Part shown: piece by piece, positions 33,353 to 42,350 of the stretch
How positions within the stretch are numbered: the stretch's first letter is position 1
How the letters are laid out: each line of letters begins with the position of its first letter
Source: JAIQFF01 sp963725615
GTDB lineage: Bacteria > Acidobacteriota > Terriglobia > Terriglobales > Acidobacteriaceae
Length of the DNA stretch: 64,000 bases
NCBI GenBank assembly: GCA_963725615.1
Contig: CAVRZO010000010.1
Span: forward strand, 124,001-188,000
Direction: 5' to 3'
The notes under the pieces: model-generated
Told to the model about the DNA's origin: nothing
The model's database searches: none
Seen by the model: only the letters and a program-made list of their open reading frames with translations
Position numbers and translations under genes: made by a program

Positions 33353-33398
33353 TGTCGAGCTGCGCTCGACCGGACAGATGAGGACATCTGTCCCTACG
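33353..33398. repeat. Double-hairpin repeat, TGTCGAGCTNCGCTCGAC family
   Basis: TCGAGCTGCGCTCGA followed by a perfect 9-bp stem (GGACAGATG, AGGA loop, CATCTGTCC) and CTACGCGG. A second copy with compensating changes in the stem is at 49445-49492. It sits upstream of the ThiS-like gene but is not a TPP riboswitch. Confidence 0.8.
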
Positions 33399-33414
33399 CG
33401 GCCGGTGATAGACG

Positions 33415-34002
33415 CTAGGCTTCTACTTTTCTTAGCTGGAACTTGCGGGTTGCCGTGCGGCCGGAATAGCTGGCTTGCACCAGGACCGAAGAATCAGGCA
33501 ACGAGGACTCATCGACTTCGATTTTCATCTCCGTGTCACCGGAGGGATCGGTGACGACCTGGGCGTAGAAAGGTGCGGAATCAGGGCGTGCGAAACGGAT
33601 GGTCAACCGAGCCCCGGGTACGCCGGAACCGCTTTCCGTGACCCGCAAGCGCATGGTCAGATTACGGTCGGAGTGGACGGAATTGGCGTTCAGCCACTGC
33701 ACGTCGAGCTCTTTGACCGCGGCCAGGGTCTCCGGCGTGTCGCGCTTGTCGAGGATGTCGTCCAGATGGCCGTCGCGGATCGCATCAAGAACCAGGCGGT
33801 GCTGGTCGCGTAGGCCGTGCTCTTTTTGCTGATCAGTGAAGCCGCCGGCCAGCTTGTCTCCATAGGGGGTGGCCCGCTTGCCGATGCAGCGGCCGCGGAC
33901 GAACACCTGGGTTTGCAGCAGAAGCTCGCTCTCGCGGGCCTCGCTCTGCACATGGTAGACGGTGTCGCCCTGTTTGATGTCGGTGTTAAAGCCGAAGATC
34001 AT
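33415..34002 (-). CDS. Protein of unknown function
   Basis: 195 residues, no signal peptide. The N-terminal half (MIFGFNTDIKQGDTVYHVQS, LLLQTQVFVRGRCIGKRATP) looks like a small conserved domain. The C-terminal half (about 110-190) is a predicted beta-sandwich (NLTMRLRVTESGSGVPGARL, VLVQASYSGRTATRKFQL). I recall similar proteins only from acidobacteria. It is divergent from the nuo operon. Function unknown. Confidence 0.75.
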   Translation of the reverse strand: MIFGFNTDIKQGDTVYHVQSEARESELLLQTQVFVRGRCIGKRATPYGDKLAGGFTDQQKEHGLRDQHRLVLDAIRDGHLDDILDKRDTPETLAAVKELDVQWLNANSVHSDRNLTMRLRVTESGSGVPGARLTIRFARPDSAPFYAQVVTDPSGDTEMKIEVDESSLPDSSVLVQASYSGRTATRKFQLRKVEA

Positions 34003-34100
34003 GTGCTCTTCTTCACTACCACAATTTCACTCTTGCGAAAGAGATCGTGCTTATCGATTAAACAGTTTTTAACCAAACTGCAACAAAGGCAGCCGGTCGC

Positions 34101-34129
34101 TTGACACCACCAATATCGAAATCTAATCT
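34101..34129 (+). promoter_or_regulatory. Promoter of the nuo operon
   Basis: TTGACA (34101-34106, perfect), 17-bp spacer, TAATCT (34124-34129). The expected start is near 34136, about 39 bases before nuoA. Confidence 0.7.
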
Positions 34130-34174
34130 AGAATGTTTACTTGGCGCTTGGCGCGAATTATATATAGCTCTCTC

Positions 34175-34570
34175 ATGCCCGACAATTACTTCGTCCGCTA
34201 CCTGCCACTCCTGATTCACTTTCTAGTCGCGGGAGCCCTCGCGGGCGTGATCGTCGTACTGTCCTACCTGATCGGGTATCGCCGTCCTACGCGGGCCAAA
34301 ATGTCACCCTACGAGTGTGGCATGACCCCCATCGGGGATGCCCGAGAGCGTTTCTCGGTCAAATTCTATATGGTGGGCATGCTGTTTATCCTGTTTGATA
34401 TTGAAGCCATCTTTCTATATCCCTGGGCAGTGATTCTGCGCGATCTTAAGATGTTTGGTTTCTGGGAGATGCTGGTTTATATCGGCATCATGCTGGTGGG
34501 CTTCTTCTACGTGTGGAAGAAAGGCGCGCTCGACTGGGGCAAGCCTTCCGCGCAGCGAGGCCAAGTCTGA
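34175..34570 (+). CDS. nuoA: NADH-quinone oxidoreductase subunit A
   Basis: 131-residue complex I membrane subunit with three membrane segments. Between the first two is the conserved loop MSPYECGMTPIGDARERFSVKFY. ATG 34175 is chosen over 34133, which lies upstream at or before the expected transcription start. The stop overlaps the nuoC start (TGATG). In most bacteria nuoB would come next; here it does not. Confidence 0.96.
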   Translation: MPDNYFVRYLPLLIHFLVAGALAGVIVVLSYLIGYRRPTRAKMSPYECGMTPIGDARERFSVKFYMVGMLFILFDIEAIFLYPWAVILRDLKMFGFWEMLVYIGIMLVGFFYVWKKGALDWGKPSAQRGQV

Positions 34571-35067
34571 TGCCGCTGCAAACTGCCATCACCGATCTGG
34601 AGCAGCTGAAAAACCACCCAGCCATCGCCAAACTGTCGGCCTGGAATCCGGCTGCGGTTGAAGGCGCGAAGTTCGATCGCGATGAGATGAGTATTTACGT
34701 GGAGCGGTCACTCATCCGTGACACCTGCATACTGCTCCGCGACGATACGGATTGTCAGTTTAATTATCTTGCCGACATCACCTGCGTGGATTGGTTTCCT
34801 TCGGAGCCGCGCTTCGAGGTGGTTTACCACCTGCTGTCGATTCCCAAGAAGGAGCGAGTGCGATTGAAGGTGCGGCTTGACGGTAGCAGCCCCGCGCTGG
34901 ATTCGGTGACACAGGTTTGGCCCGGGGCAAACTACTTCGAACGCGAAGTGTTTGACTTGTTTGGAGTGCGTTTCGCCGGACATCCCTACCTGCGGCGGCT
35001 GGTGATGCCGGAGGATTGGGAAGGCCATCCCTTGCGCAAGGATTATCCGGTGGAGGGCTACCGCTAG
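34570..35067 (+). CDS. nuoC: NADH-quinone oxidoreductase subunit C
   Basis: 165-residue 30-kDa subunit of the peripheral arm. The signature runs EREVFDLFGVRFAGHP and ends RRLVMPEDWEGHPLRKDYPV. Start ATG 34570 overlaps the nuoA stop by one base. It is separate from nuoD, unlike the NuoCD fusion in E. coli. Confidence 0.97.
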   Translation: MPLQTAITDLEQLKNHPAIAKLSAWNPAAVEGAKFDRDEMSIYVERSLIRDTCILLRDDTDCQFNYLADITCVDWFPSEPRFEVVYHLLSIPKKERVRLKVRLDGSSPALDSVTQVWPGANYFEREVFDLFGVRFAGHPYLRRLVMPEDWEGHPLRKDYPVEGYR

Positions 35068-35075
35068 GTCCCGCC

Positions 35076-36281
35076 ATGGCTCATCTTTCCCCCGCGCCCT
35101 CGCTCGAACCCGGTCAGGACCGCACCATGATCCTGAACATGGGCCCGCATCACCCTTCGACCCATGGCGTGCTGCGGTTGCTGCTCGAAATTGACGGCGA
35201 AAATATTGTGCGCATCATGCCCGACATCGGGTTTCTGCACACTGGAATTGAGAAAACCTGCGAGGCCAAGTTCTACCAGCAAGTTGTCCCCCTGACCGAC
35301 CGCATTGATTATCTGTGCCCGCTGACCAACAATCTTTGTTATGTGCTCGCGGTGGAGAAACTGCTTGGCCTGGAGATTCCTCCTAAAGCGCAATGGATGC
35401 GGGTGATGCTGAATGAACTCACGCGCATCAACTCGCACCTGGTCTGGCTGGGAACGCACGCGCTTGATATCGGAGCGATGACCGTTTTTCTTTATTGCTT
35501 CCGCGAGCGCGAAGACATTCTGCGGCTGTTCGAGATGGTCAGCGGACAGCGCATGATGACTTCATATTTCCGCATCGGCGGGCTGGCGCTCGAACCGCCG
35601 CTGGGATTTTTCGAGCGAGTGCAGGATTTCGCAACGCGCTTTCCCTCGAAGGTAGATGAATACGAGAATTTACTGACTGGAAACCCCATCTGGGGCATGC
35701 GCACCAAGGGTGTGGCGAGAATCACGGCCGAAGACGCGGTCGCACTGGGGGCTAGCGGGCCGACCCTGCGGGGTAGTGGAGTGGATTTCGACTTGCGGCG
35801 CGATATGCCCTACTCCAGCTACGAGAAATTCAACTTCAAGGTACCGGTGTCGCAGGACGGCGACGTGTTTGCCCGCTATGCGTGCCGGGTGGCGGAACTA
35901 CGGGAATCCATCGCCATGGTGCAGCAGGCGCTCGATGGCATGCCGGAAGGCCCGATCAAGGCAGTGGCGCCGAAAGTGATCCTGCCTGACCGCGAGATGA
36001 TGAAGACGCAAATGGAAGCGCTCATCTATCACTTCAAAATCATTACGGAAGGCTTTGCCGTGCCTGCGGGCGAGGTCTATCAGGCGGTGGAATCGCCGCG
36101 CGGCGAAATGGGATACTACGTGGTCAGCGACGGCACGGCGAAGCCGTATCGGGTCCATATGCGCTCGGCATGTCTGGCCAATCTGCAGACGCTGCCTACC
36201 ATGTGCGAAGGCCGACTGCTGGCGGACGTGGTGGCGGCGATCGGAAGCATTGACATTGTGCTGGGCGAGATTGATCGGTAA
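35076..36281 (+). CDS. nuoD: NADH-quinone oxidoreductase subunit D
   Basis: 401-residue 49-kDa subunit that forms the quinone site with NuoB. Motifs: NMGPHHPSTHGVLRLLLE (the quinone-site His loop), GFLHTGIEK, the central NELTRINSHLVWLGTHALDIGA, and the C-terminal GSIDIVLGEIDR. Start ATG 35076, 8 bases after nuoC. The longer frame from 35016 overlaps nuoC and is not used. Its usual partner gene nuoB is missing from this operon. Confidence 0.97.
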   Translation: MAHLSPAPSLEPGQDRTMILNMGPHHPSTHGVLRLLLEIDGENIVRIMPDIGFLHTGIEKTCEAKFYQQVVPLTDRIDYLCPLTNNLCYVLAVEKLLGLEIPPKAQWMRVMLNELTRINSHLVWLGTHALDIGAMTVFLYCFREREDILRLFEMVSGQRMMTSYFRIGGLALEPPLGFFERVQDFATRFPSKVDEYENLLTGNPIWGMRTKGVARITAEDAVALGASGPTLRGSGVDFDLRRDMPYSSYEKFNFKVPVSQDGDVFARYACRVAELRESIAMVQQALDGMPEGPIKAVAPKVILPDREMMKTQMEALIYHFKIITEGFAVPAGEVYQAVESPRGEMGYYVVSDGTAKPYRVHMRSACLANLQTLPTMCEGRLLADVVAAIGSIDIVLGEIDR

Positions 36282-36293
36282 TTGAATATTGCG

Positions 36294-36773
36294 ATGAAGT
36301 TTTCTGAACAATTCGAAACGCGATTCGCAGAAATGCTGACGCACTATCCGACGAAGAGGTCGGTGCTGGTGCCGACGCTGCTTTACGCGCAGGACGAGAC
36401 CGGGTATCTCTCGGATGAAGTGATCGAGGAAATCGCCGGGCGGCTGGAGTTGACGGCCCTCGAAGTCCGCAACGTGATCAGCTACTACTCCATGCTGACC
36501 ACCAAGCCACGAGGCAAGTACAACGTGCAGATCTGCACCAACATTGCCTGCATGCTTCGCGGTGGCGAAGAACTGCTGGAGCACTGCGAGAAGAAACTTG
36601 GTATTGGACACAAGCAGACCACGCCCGACGGTCTGTTCTGTCTGGAAGAAGTGGAATGCATTGGCGCCTGCAGTTGGGCCCCGGCGGTGCAGGTGAACTA
36701 CGACTTTCATGAGAACCTGACGACACAGAAGATGGACAAGGTACTGGATGGATACGCGAAGAAAGGGAGGTAA
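36294..36773 (+). CDS. nuoE: NADH-quinone oxidoreductase subunit E
   Basis: 159-residue 24-kDa subunit with a thioredoxin-like fold and the [2Fe-2S] cluster N1a. The ligands are in CTNIACMLRGG (first Cys) and, further on, FCLEEVECIGACSWAPAVQV. ATG 36294 is used; TTG 36282, directly after the nuoD stop, is an alternative. No clear Shine-Dalgarno for either. Confidence 0.96.
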   Translation: MKFSEQFETRFAEMLTHYPTKRSVLVPTLLYAQDETGYLSDEVIEEIAGRLELTALEVRNVISYYSMLTTKPRGKYNVQICTNIACMLRGGEELLEHCEKKLGIGHKQTTPDGLFCLEEVECIGACSWAPAVQVNYDFHENLTTQKMDKVLDGYAKKGR

Positions 36774-36869
36774 GAATTCGAGATTGAAGATTTCAGCTTT
36801 CAGATTTCAGATTTAGTTCGAATGGCTTACAGAATCTGCAATCTAAAATCATCAATCTGAAATTGAATC
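36774..36869. repeat. Word-like repeat between nuoE and nuoF
   Basis: Contains GATTTCAGCTTTCAGATTTC and, mirrored, CAATCTAAAATC and CAATCTGAAATTG. AT-rich compared with the genes around it. It leaves 96 bases inside an otherwise tight operon. Confidence 0.6.
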
Positions 36870-38177
36870 ATGGCTGATCTGGTTTCCCATCCCGACGAAG
36901 TAAAAGTCGTCTCCAAGCGTTTTGGCCTGGGCGCGACCAACCTTGATCGCTACCTGGAGCTTGACGGCTACAAGGCGGTGCAGAAAGCCCTGGGCATGGG
37001 AGGGGATGGCATCATCAACGAGGTCAAGAACTCCGGCTTGCGCGGGCGGGGAGGTGCGGGATTCAGCACTGGCCTGAAGTGGTCGTTCGTCCCTAAGCAG
37101 TCGTCCAAACCGAAATATATTTTGTGCAACGGTGACGAGAGCGAGCCCGGCACCTGTAAAGACCGGCTGATTTTTGAGCACGATCCGCACGCGGTGATTG
37201 AGGGTGTGGTAATTGCTGGCTTGGCGGTGGGCGCCCATACCGGCTACATCTATGTTCGTGGCGAGTATCGCTATCTTCTTGAAATTGTGCAGAAGGCGAT
37301 CGCCGACGCCTACGCGCGCGGATTTCTGGGCAAGAACATTTTCGGCAGTGGCTACGATTTTGACGTCTATTGGCACGGAGGAGCGGGCGCGTACGAAGTG
37401 GGGGAAGAATCGGCGCTTATGGAATCGCTCGAAGGCAAGCGCGGAATCCCCCGCATCCGCCCTCCCTTTCCCGCGGTGGTTGGACTCTGGGGCGGGCCGA
37501 CGGTAATTAACAATGCTGAAACATTGGCCAGCGTGCCGCACATTATTCTGGGCGGGGCGGAGTGGTATGCGAATCTTGGCCCTCCAAAGAATGGCGGAAC
37601 GCGGCTGTTCTGTCTCAGCGGTCATCTCAAGCGGCCCGGTGTTTACGAACTGCCGATGGGATACAACCTCAGAAAGATGATCTTCGAGGTGGGCGGCGGG
37701 ATTCCCAACGGCCGCGCGCTCAAGGCAGTAGTGCCGGGCGGATCAAGCACGCCGGTATTGAAATCTGACGAGATTGATATTGCCATGGATTTCGACAGCG
37801 TGGCTAAGGCCGGGTCCATGCTGGGATCGGGTGGCGTGGTCGTGCTCGATGACACCACCTGCATTGTCAAATTCGCCTTGCGGACCATGAAATTCTACCA
37901 GCACGAGAGTTGTGGTTGGTGCATCCCCTGCCGCGAAGGTACGGACTGGCTGAAGAAGACTCTGATTCGCTTCCACTCCGGCGGCGGAGTGAAAAAAGAT
38001 ATCGACAACATGTATTACCTGTCGGAAAACATGCTGGGCCGGACGTTCTGCCCCTTGGGCGATGCCGCGGCCATGCCGACCATGGCATTCATCAAGAAGT
38101 TCCGGCAGGAGTTCGAAGATCATTTGGACGGCAAGCCGTGTCCTTTCGAGAAAGCGGCGGAGCCGGTGCTGGCGTAG
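36870..38177 (+). CDS. nuoF: NADH-quinone oxidoreductase subunit F
   Basis: 435-residue 51-kDa subunit that binds NADH, FMN and the [4Fe-4S] cluster N3. The glycine-rich GLRGRGGAGFSTGLKW binds NADH. CNGDESEPGTCKDR binds FMN. ESCGWCIPCREGTDW with the later TFCPLGDAA supplies the cluster cysteines. Full length. ATG 36870 lies after a repeat-filled gap. Confidence 0.98.
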   Translation: MADLVSHPDEVKVVSKRFGLGATNLDRYLELDGYKAVQKALGMGGDGIINEVKNSGLRGRGGAGFSTGLKWSFVPKQSSKPKYILCNGDESEPGTCKDRLIFEHDPHAVIEGVVIAGLAVGAHTGYIYVRGEYRYLLEIVQKAIADAYARGFLGKNIFGSGYDFDVYWHGGAGAYEVGEESALMESLEGKRGIPRIRPPFPAVVGLWGGPTVINNAETLASVPHIILGGAEWYANLGPPKNGGTRLFCLSGHLKRPGVYELPMGYNLRKMIFEVGGGIPNGRALKAVVPGGSSTPVLKSDEIDIAMDFDSVAKAGSMLGSGGVVVLDDTTCIVKFALRTMKFYQHESCGWCIPCREGTDWLKKTLIRFHSGGGVKKDIDNMYYLSENMLGRTFCPLGDAAAMPTMAFIKKFRQEFEDHLDGKPCPFEKAAEPVLA

Positions 38178-38272
38178 AACCCGTCGCTGGCCATTGGTCG
38201 TTGGTGAACACCATTGGGACGCGAGTTCTTGCGGACGACCAACGACCAAGGACCAACGACGAACCAGAATTT
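38178..38272. repeat. Inverted repeat between nuoF and nuoG
   Basis: TTGGTCGTTGGT (38194-38205) pairs perfectly with ACCAACGACCAA (38238-38249), with further partial copies (AGGACCAACGACGAACC). Same kind of word-like repeat as between nuoE and nuoF, with different words. Confidence 0.75.
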
Positions 38273-40660
38273 ATGGCTGACGTAAACATCACTGTCGACG
38301 GCAAGAAGGTCACGGCTTCGGCCGGGACACTGCTGATTGAAGCCTGCAAGAGTGTAGGCATCGAAGTACCTTCGTTCTGCTACTACCCGAATCTCTCGCT
38401 TCAAGGCGCGTGCCGGATGTGCCTGGTGAAGGTCGAGAAGATGCCCAAACTGCAGACCGCGTGCACCACGGTCGTCAGCGAAGGCATGGTCGTGATTACG
38501 GACAGCGATGAGGTGCATCAGGCTCGCAAGGGCATGGTCGAGTTGCTGCTGGGCAATCATCCGCTGGATTGTCCGGTGTGCGATGCCGGCGGCGAGTGCG
38601 AACTGCAGGACATGACGTTCTCCTACGGTGCCGCGGAATCGAAGTACATGGAGCCCAAGAACCATAAAGAGGAGCAGCAGTGGTCTCCGGTGGTGTATTT
38701 TGACCGGCCGCGCTGCATCCTTTGTTACCGCTGCGTGCGGGTGTGCGGCGAGGGCATGGATGTTTGGGCACTGGGTGTGCAGAACCGCGGCGTGGGTTCG
38801 ATCATCGCCCCTAATAAAGAAGATCACCTGGAGTGCGAAGAATGCGGCATGTGCATCGACATCTGTCCGGTGGGCGCGCTGACTTCCGGGGCTTATCGTT
38901 ATAAGACGCGTCCCTGGGAAATGAATCACATCGGCACCACCTGCACCCATTGCGCGGACGGCTGCAAGACCACGCTGGGTGTGCGCCGCTCCGAGACCGG
39001 CATGGAGATAGTGCGCGGAGACAATCGGGATAAGAGCGGCATCAACGGCGATTTTCTTTGCATCAAGGGCCGCTACGCTTTCGACTTTGCCAATCGCGAA
39101 GATCGCCTGACTCAGCCGCTGATCAGGAAAGATGGACAACTGGTGTCGGCTACCTGGGAAGAGGCGTTTGAGCTGATCGGACAGCGCTTCAAGGAAGCTC
39201 GCGAGCAGCATGGCGGACAGGCGATTGGAGTGGTGGGATCGAACCGCACCACGAACGAAGAGAATTATTTGTTGCAGAAGTTCGCGCGCGTGGTTTTGCA
39301 AACTAACAACATCGACCATCACCGGACGGCGGACTTCCCTGCTTTTGCCGCGGCGCTTGGAGGCAAGCCGGAATCTACCGCTAGCATGCGCGACGTGTTC
39401 AACACTCCGGCGATTCTGCTGATCGGCAACGATCCCACCGAACAGCATCCGCTGCTGGCCTGGCAGATTCGGAATAATGTTCGCCTGCATAGCGCCAAGT
39501 TGTATGTAGCGAATTCTGCGGATATCAAGCTTCACCGCCAGGCGGCTGCATTTTTGCGGATTCCTGCGGGTGCTGAGGGGCGGTTTGCTGCGTTCTTGGC
39601 TGGGGATGATTCTGCGGCGGAAGGGTTAGGGTGTGTTGCGGCCTCCGGCGCTGACGCGGGCGAGTCGCCCGCGACCACACTCGGCCGTTTCCGTGAACAA
39701 GTACGTGGCGAGCAGAATCTGGTGATTATTTTTGGCGCGGAGATTCGCGGCGGCGATATTGCTTCGCTGGTCAAGTTTGGCTCGGGCATTCCGGGCGCAA
39801 AATTTTTGTGTCTCGCTGACTATGCCAACTCGCGGGGCGCGGCCGACATGGGTCTCTATCCCGACTTGCTGCCCGGATATCATTCCGTTGCCGATTCTGG
39901 GAAGTTCCATGAGGAGTGGGGCGGGGTTCCGCAAACGGCCGGGTTGACCTTGCCGGAAATGGTTGAGAGCGCACGGGCTGGAAAAGTGAACGCGCTCTAC
40001 GTGGTGGGCGCGAATCCGGTGGGACGTTTCGGCATCGACCCGTTTGCGTTCTCGCAGACCTTCGTGGTGGTGCAGGACATGTTCCTGACCGAAACTGCGG
40101 TTTTGGCCGACGTGGTTTTACCGGCAGCCAACGCTTATGAGAAATCCGGGACGTTCACCAACACTTGTGGCGACCTGCAGCTGGTGAAGAAGGCAGGAGA
40201 GGTCAGCGGCAGCAAGTCCGATTTCGAAATGATCGTTCGTGTCGCGGATGCAATGGGCGCCGACATTCGCAAACTAGTCCCATTCGGCCGCGGCGAAGCG
40301 GCGGACATGGGACAATCGCGCGGTGCGCAATCGGGAGAGGCTGACCGTCACGGTGTCTGGCTCGAGGCGCACGGACTGGAGCCGAAGATGAGCCCGTTCG
40401 ACCCCATGGCGATTCTGGACGAAATTCAGCGCCTGGTGCCTGGATACGAAGTTTCGCGGATGAACCTGCTGGCGGGCAACGATCAGCACACGACCCTGGT
40501 GGGCAGCACGGCCGGGGCGGCGCAGGATCCGGCGCTGATCGCTCCCGCGAATGACAATCTGTTTAGTTCGGGTACTCTGGGACGCTATTCGCGGACGCTG
40601 AACTCGGTGATGGAGAACCACAACCGGCAGCCGGTGGAATCTGAAGTTGCAGCGGACTGA
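38273..40660 (+). CDS. nuoG: NADH-quinone oxidoreductase subunit G
   Basis: 795-residue iron-sulfur subunit. The N-terminal [2Fe-2S] domain has CYYPNLSLQGACRMC. Next come the His-ligated [4Fe-4S] region (NHPLDCPVCDAGGECELQ) and the two-cluster ferredoxin part (RCILCYRCVRVC, CEECGMCIDICPVGAL). The molybdopterin-like domain opens with CTHCADGC plus a later LCIKGR, so an N7-type cluster looks possible. A palindromic repeat at 39656-39680 is translated in frame near residue 465 (GADAGESPATT). ATG 38273 is set by alignment; the long frame from 37910 overlaps nuoF. Confidence 0.95.
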   Translation: MADVNITVDGKKVTASAGTLLIEACKSVGIEVPSFCYYPNLSLQGACRMCLVKVEKMPKLQTACTTVVSEGMVVITDSDEVHQARKGMVELLLGNHPLDCPVCDAGGECELQDMTFSYGAAESKYMEPKNHKEEQQWSPVVYFDRPRCILCYRCVRVCGEGMDVWALGVQNRGVGSIIAPNKEDHLECEECGMCIDICPVGALTSGAYRYKTRPWEMNHIGTTCTHCADGCKTTLGVRRSETGMEIVRGDNRDKSGINGDFLCIKGRYAFDFANREDRLTQPLIRKDGQLVSATWEEAFELIGQRFKEAREQHGGQAIGVVGSNRTTNEENYLLQKFARVVLQTNNIDHHRTADFPAFAAALGGKPESTASMRDVFNTPAILLIGNDPTEQHPLLAWQIRNNVRLHSAKLYVANSADIKLHRQAAAFLRIPAGAEGRFAAFLAGDDSAAEGLGCVAASGADAGESPATTLGRFREQVRGEQNLVIIFGAEIRGGDIASLVKFGSGIPGAKFLCLADYANSRGAADMGLYPDLLPGYHSVADSGKFHEEWGGVPQTAGLTLPEMVESARAGKVNALYVVGANPVGRFGIDPFAFSQTFVVVQDMFLTETAVLADVVLPAANAYEKSGTFTNTCGDLQLVKKAGEVSGSKSDFEMIVRVADAMGADIRKLVPFGRGEAADMGQSRGAQSGEADRHGVWLEAHGLEPKMSPFDPMAILDEIQRLVPGYEVSRMNLLAGNDQHTTLVGSTAGAAQDPALIAPANDNLFSSGTLGRYSRTLNSVMENHNRQPVESEVAAD
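39656..39680. repeat. Palindromic repeat inside nuoG
   Basis: GCGGGCGAGTCGCCCGC (8-bp arms) followed by GACCACAC. The copy inside nuoL has the same design and the same CCACAC tail. Translated in frame. Confidence 0.65.
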
Positions 40661-40697
40661 AAACTCTTTCTACACATTTATAAGGCAAGGCCGTACA

Positions 40698-40746
40698 CGC
40701 TGAGGGCGGGATGCCCTCAGGACAGCCGGCGGAACGCCGGGGCTAC
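40698..40746. repeat. Composite palindromic repeat, 49 bp, copy 2
   Basis: GAGGGCGGGATGCCCTC followed by CCGGCGGAACGCCGG and GGCTAC. Four differences from the copy at 33054-33102. It ends 12 bases before the nuoH start and so sits where a ribosome binding site would be. Confidence 0.9.
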
Positions 40747-40758
40747 CTGGGATAACGT

Positions 40759-41799
40759 TTGAATATCACCACCTTCATCATCGTTTCTTTTATCAAGACT
40801 GTGCTGGCACTGTTTGTGCTGCTGACGGCGGTGGCTTACACCGTTTGGCTGGAGCGCAAAGTTGTCGGCCACATGCAGAACCGGTGGGGACCAACCCGGG
40901 TGGGCCCGTTTGGCTTGCTGCAGCCACTGGCTGACGGAATTAAGTTCCTGTTCAAGGAAGACCTGACGCCGCCGCACGTGTACAAGCCGCTGTATATAGC
41001 GGCGCCGATCATTGCCGTCATGTGCGCTCTGACTTCGATAGCGGTGATTCCGGTGGGGAACTGGATCACGATTGGCAGCCTGCACATTCCGCTGCAGATC
41101 ACGGATGTCAACATCGGGCTGCTGATCATCCTGGGCGTCACCTCGCTTGGTGTGTACGGCGTCGCGCTCGCGGGGTGGTCGTCGAACAGCAAGTATTCCC
41201 TGCTGGGCGGGCTGCGGGCCAGCGCGCAGATGATCAGTTACGAAATTTCGTTAGGACTTTCGCTGGTGGGCGTGCTGATGCTGACCGGCAGCTTCAGCCT
41301 GCGAGACATCGTGGACGCGCAGAGCGGGACGTTTTGGTGGATTATTCCACGCTGGAACATTTTTTACGGGGGGCAGTTCATTGCCTTCTTTATTTATCTG
41401 ATGTCGGCCTATGCGGAAACCAACCGCATTCCGTTCGATCTGCCGGAGGCGGAGACCGAACTGGTAGCGGGGTATCACACCGAATACAGCGCCATGAAGT
41501 TTGCCATGTTTTTCATGGCCGAATACGCGAATATGATTACGGTCGCCGCGGTGGCTTCGCTGCTCTTTTTGGGTGGCTGGCATGGCCCGGTGTTTGGACC
41601 TCCGATCTTGCAGGCGCTTCTGCCGGTGTTTTGGTTTGTGCTGAGGATTTTTGGCTTTCTGTTTGTATATATATGGGTGCGCGGCACGTTGCCCCGATTT
41701 CGTTATGACCAACTGATGGCGTTCGGCTGGAAGTTTCTTCTGCCGTTGTCAATAGCGAATCTGGTTGTAACGGCGCTGGTTGTGGCGCTAAGGGCTTAG
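40759..41799 (+). CDS. nuoH: NADH-quinone oxidoreductase subunit H
   Basis: 346-residue membrane subunit with eight or nine segments, contacting the quinone site. Motifs: ERKVVGHMQNRWGPTRVGP, LQPLADGIKFLFKED, AGWSSNSKYSLLGGLRASAQ, ETNRIPFDLPEAETELVAGY and IWVRGTLPRFRYDQLMAFGWK. The start is TTG 40759. No ATG is available near the N-terminus. nuoI, which normally follows, is absent. Confidence 0.97.
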   Translation: MNITTFIIVSFIKTVLALFVLLTAVAYTVWLERKVVGHMQNRWGPTRVGPFGLLQPLADGIKFLFKEDLTPPHVYKPLYIAAPIIAVMCALTSIAVIPVGNWITIGSLHIPLQITDVNIGLLIILGVTSLGVYGVALAGWSSNSKYSLLGGLRASAQMISYEISLGLSLVGVLMLTGSFSLRDIVDAQSGTFWWIIPRWNIFYGGQFIAFFIYLMSAYAETNRIPFDLPEAETELVAGYHTEYSAMKFAMFFMAEYANMITVAAVASLLFLGGWHGPVFGPPILQALLPVFWFVLRIFGFLFVYIWVRGTLPRFRYDQLMAFGWKFLLPLSIANLVVTALVVALRA

Positions 41800-41831
41800 T
41801 TCTCGGTTCGTAGTTCTTGGTTCCCAGTCTA

Positions 41832-42350
41832 ATGACTCATCTGATCGTATTTCTATTCTTCGGAGCGCTGTGCGTGGCAGGGGCTGTAAACCTGCTGGTA
41901 CAGCGGCATCCCATCAACAGCGCGCTCTCGCTGGTGGTGGTAATGGGGTCGCTGGCGGTGGAATATCTGCTGCTGGGAGCGGAGTTTGTAGCGGCGGTGC
42001 AAGTGATCGTTTATGCCGGAGCGATCATGGTGCTGTTTGTGTTTGTCATCATGCTATTGAATGCAGGAGAGGAAGAGCGAACCAAGGGAAGCCGCGTGGC
42101 ACTGCTGTTTGGAGTCCCCGGAATGCTGTTGGGGAGCGTGCTGGTGGGCTGGGTGCTGATCGCGCGCACCGGTAGCCAGACGGTATCCGCCGGAGCGCTA
42201 CCGGGCGCGCCTCGGACGATTGGCTGGCTGCTGTTTCACAATTTCCTGCTCCCGTTTGAAGTGACTTCGATTCTCGTATTGATCGCCATCATGGGCGCTG
42301 TCGTCCTGGCCAGCCATCCGGACACGGACCAGGGAAAGAAGGAGAGCTGA
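41832..42350 (+). CDS. nuoJ: NADH-quinone oxidoreductase subunit J
   Basis: 172-residue membrane subunit with five segments. Contains QRHPINSALSLVVVMGSLAV, LLGAEFVAAVQVIVYAGAIMVLF and FEVTSILVLIAIMGAVVLA, all typical. ATG 41832 follows a short repeat-word gap (GTTCTCGGTTCGTAGTTC). The stop overlaps the nuoK start (TGATG). Confidence 0.96.
   Translation: MTHLIVFLFFGALCVAGAVNLLVQRHPINSALSLVVVMGSLAVEYLLLGAEFVAAVQVIVYAGAIMVLFVFVIMLLNAGEEERTKGSRVALLFGVPGMLLGSVLVGWVLIARTGSQTVSAGALPGAPRTIGWLLFHNFLLPFEVTSILVLIAIMGAVVLASHPDTDQGKKES

Noticed and set aside
33353..33398. TPP riboswitch in front of the ThiS-like gene
   Set aside because: The hairpins match a dispersed repeat found again at 49445-49492, and no conserved TPP-aptamer bases were seen.
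38120..39535. Long minus-strand open frame opposite nuoG
   Set aside because: It is a shadow of the GC-rich nuoG codons. His/Gln/Arg-rich composition and no recognisable domain.
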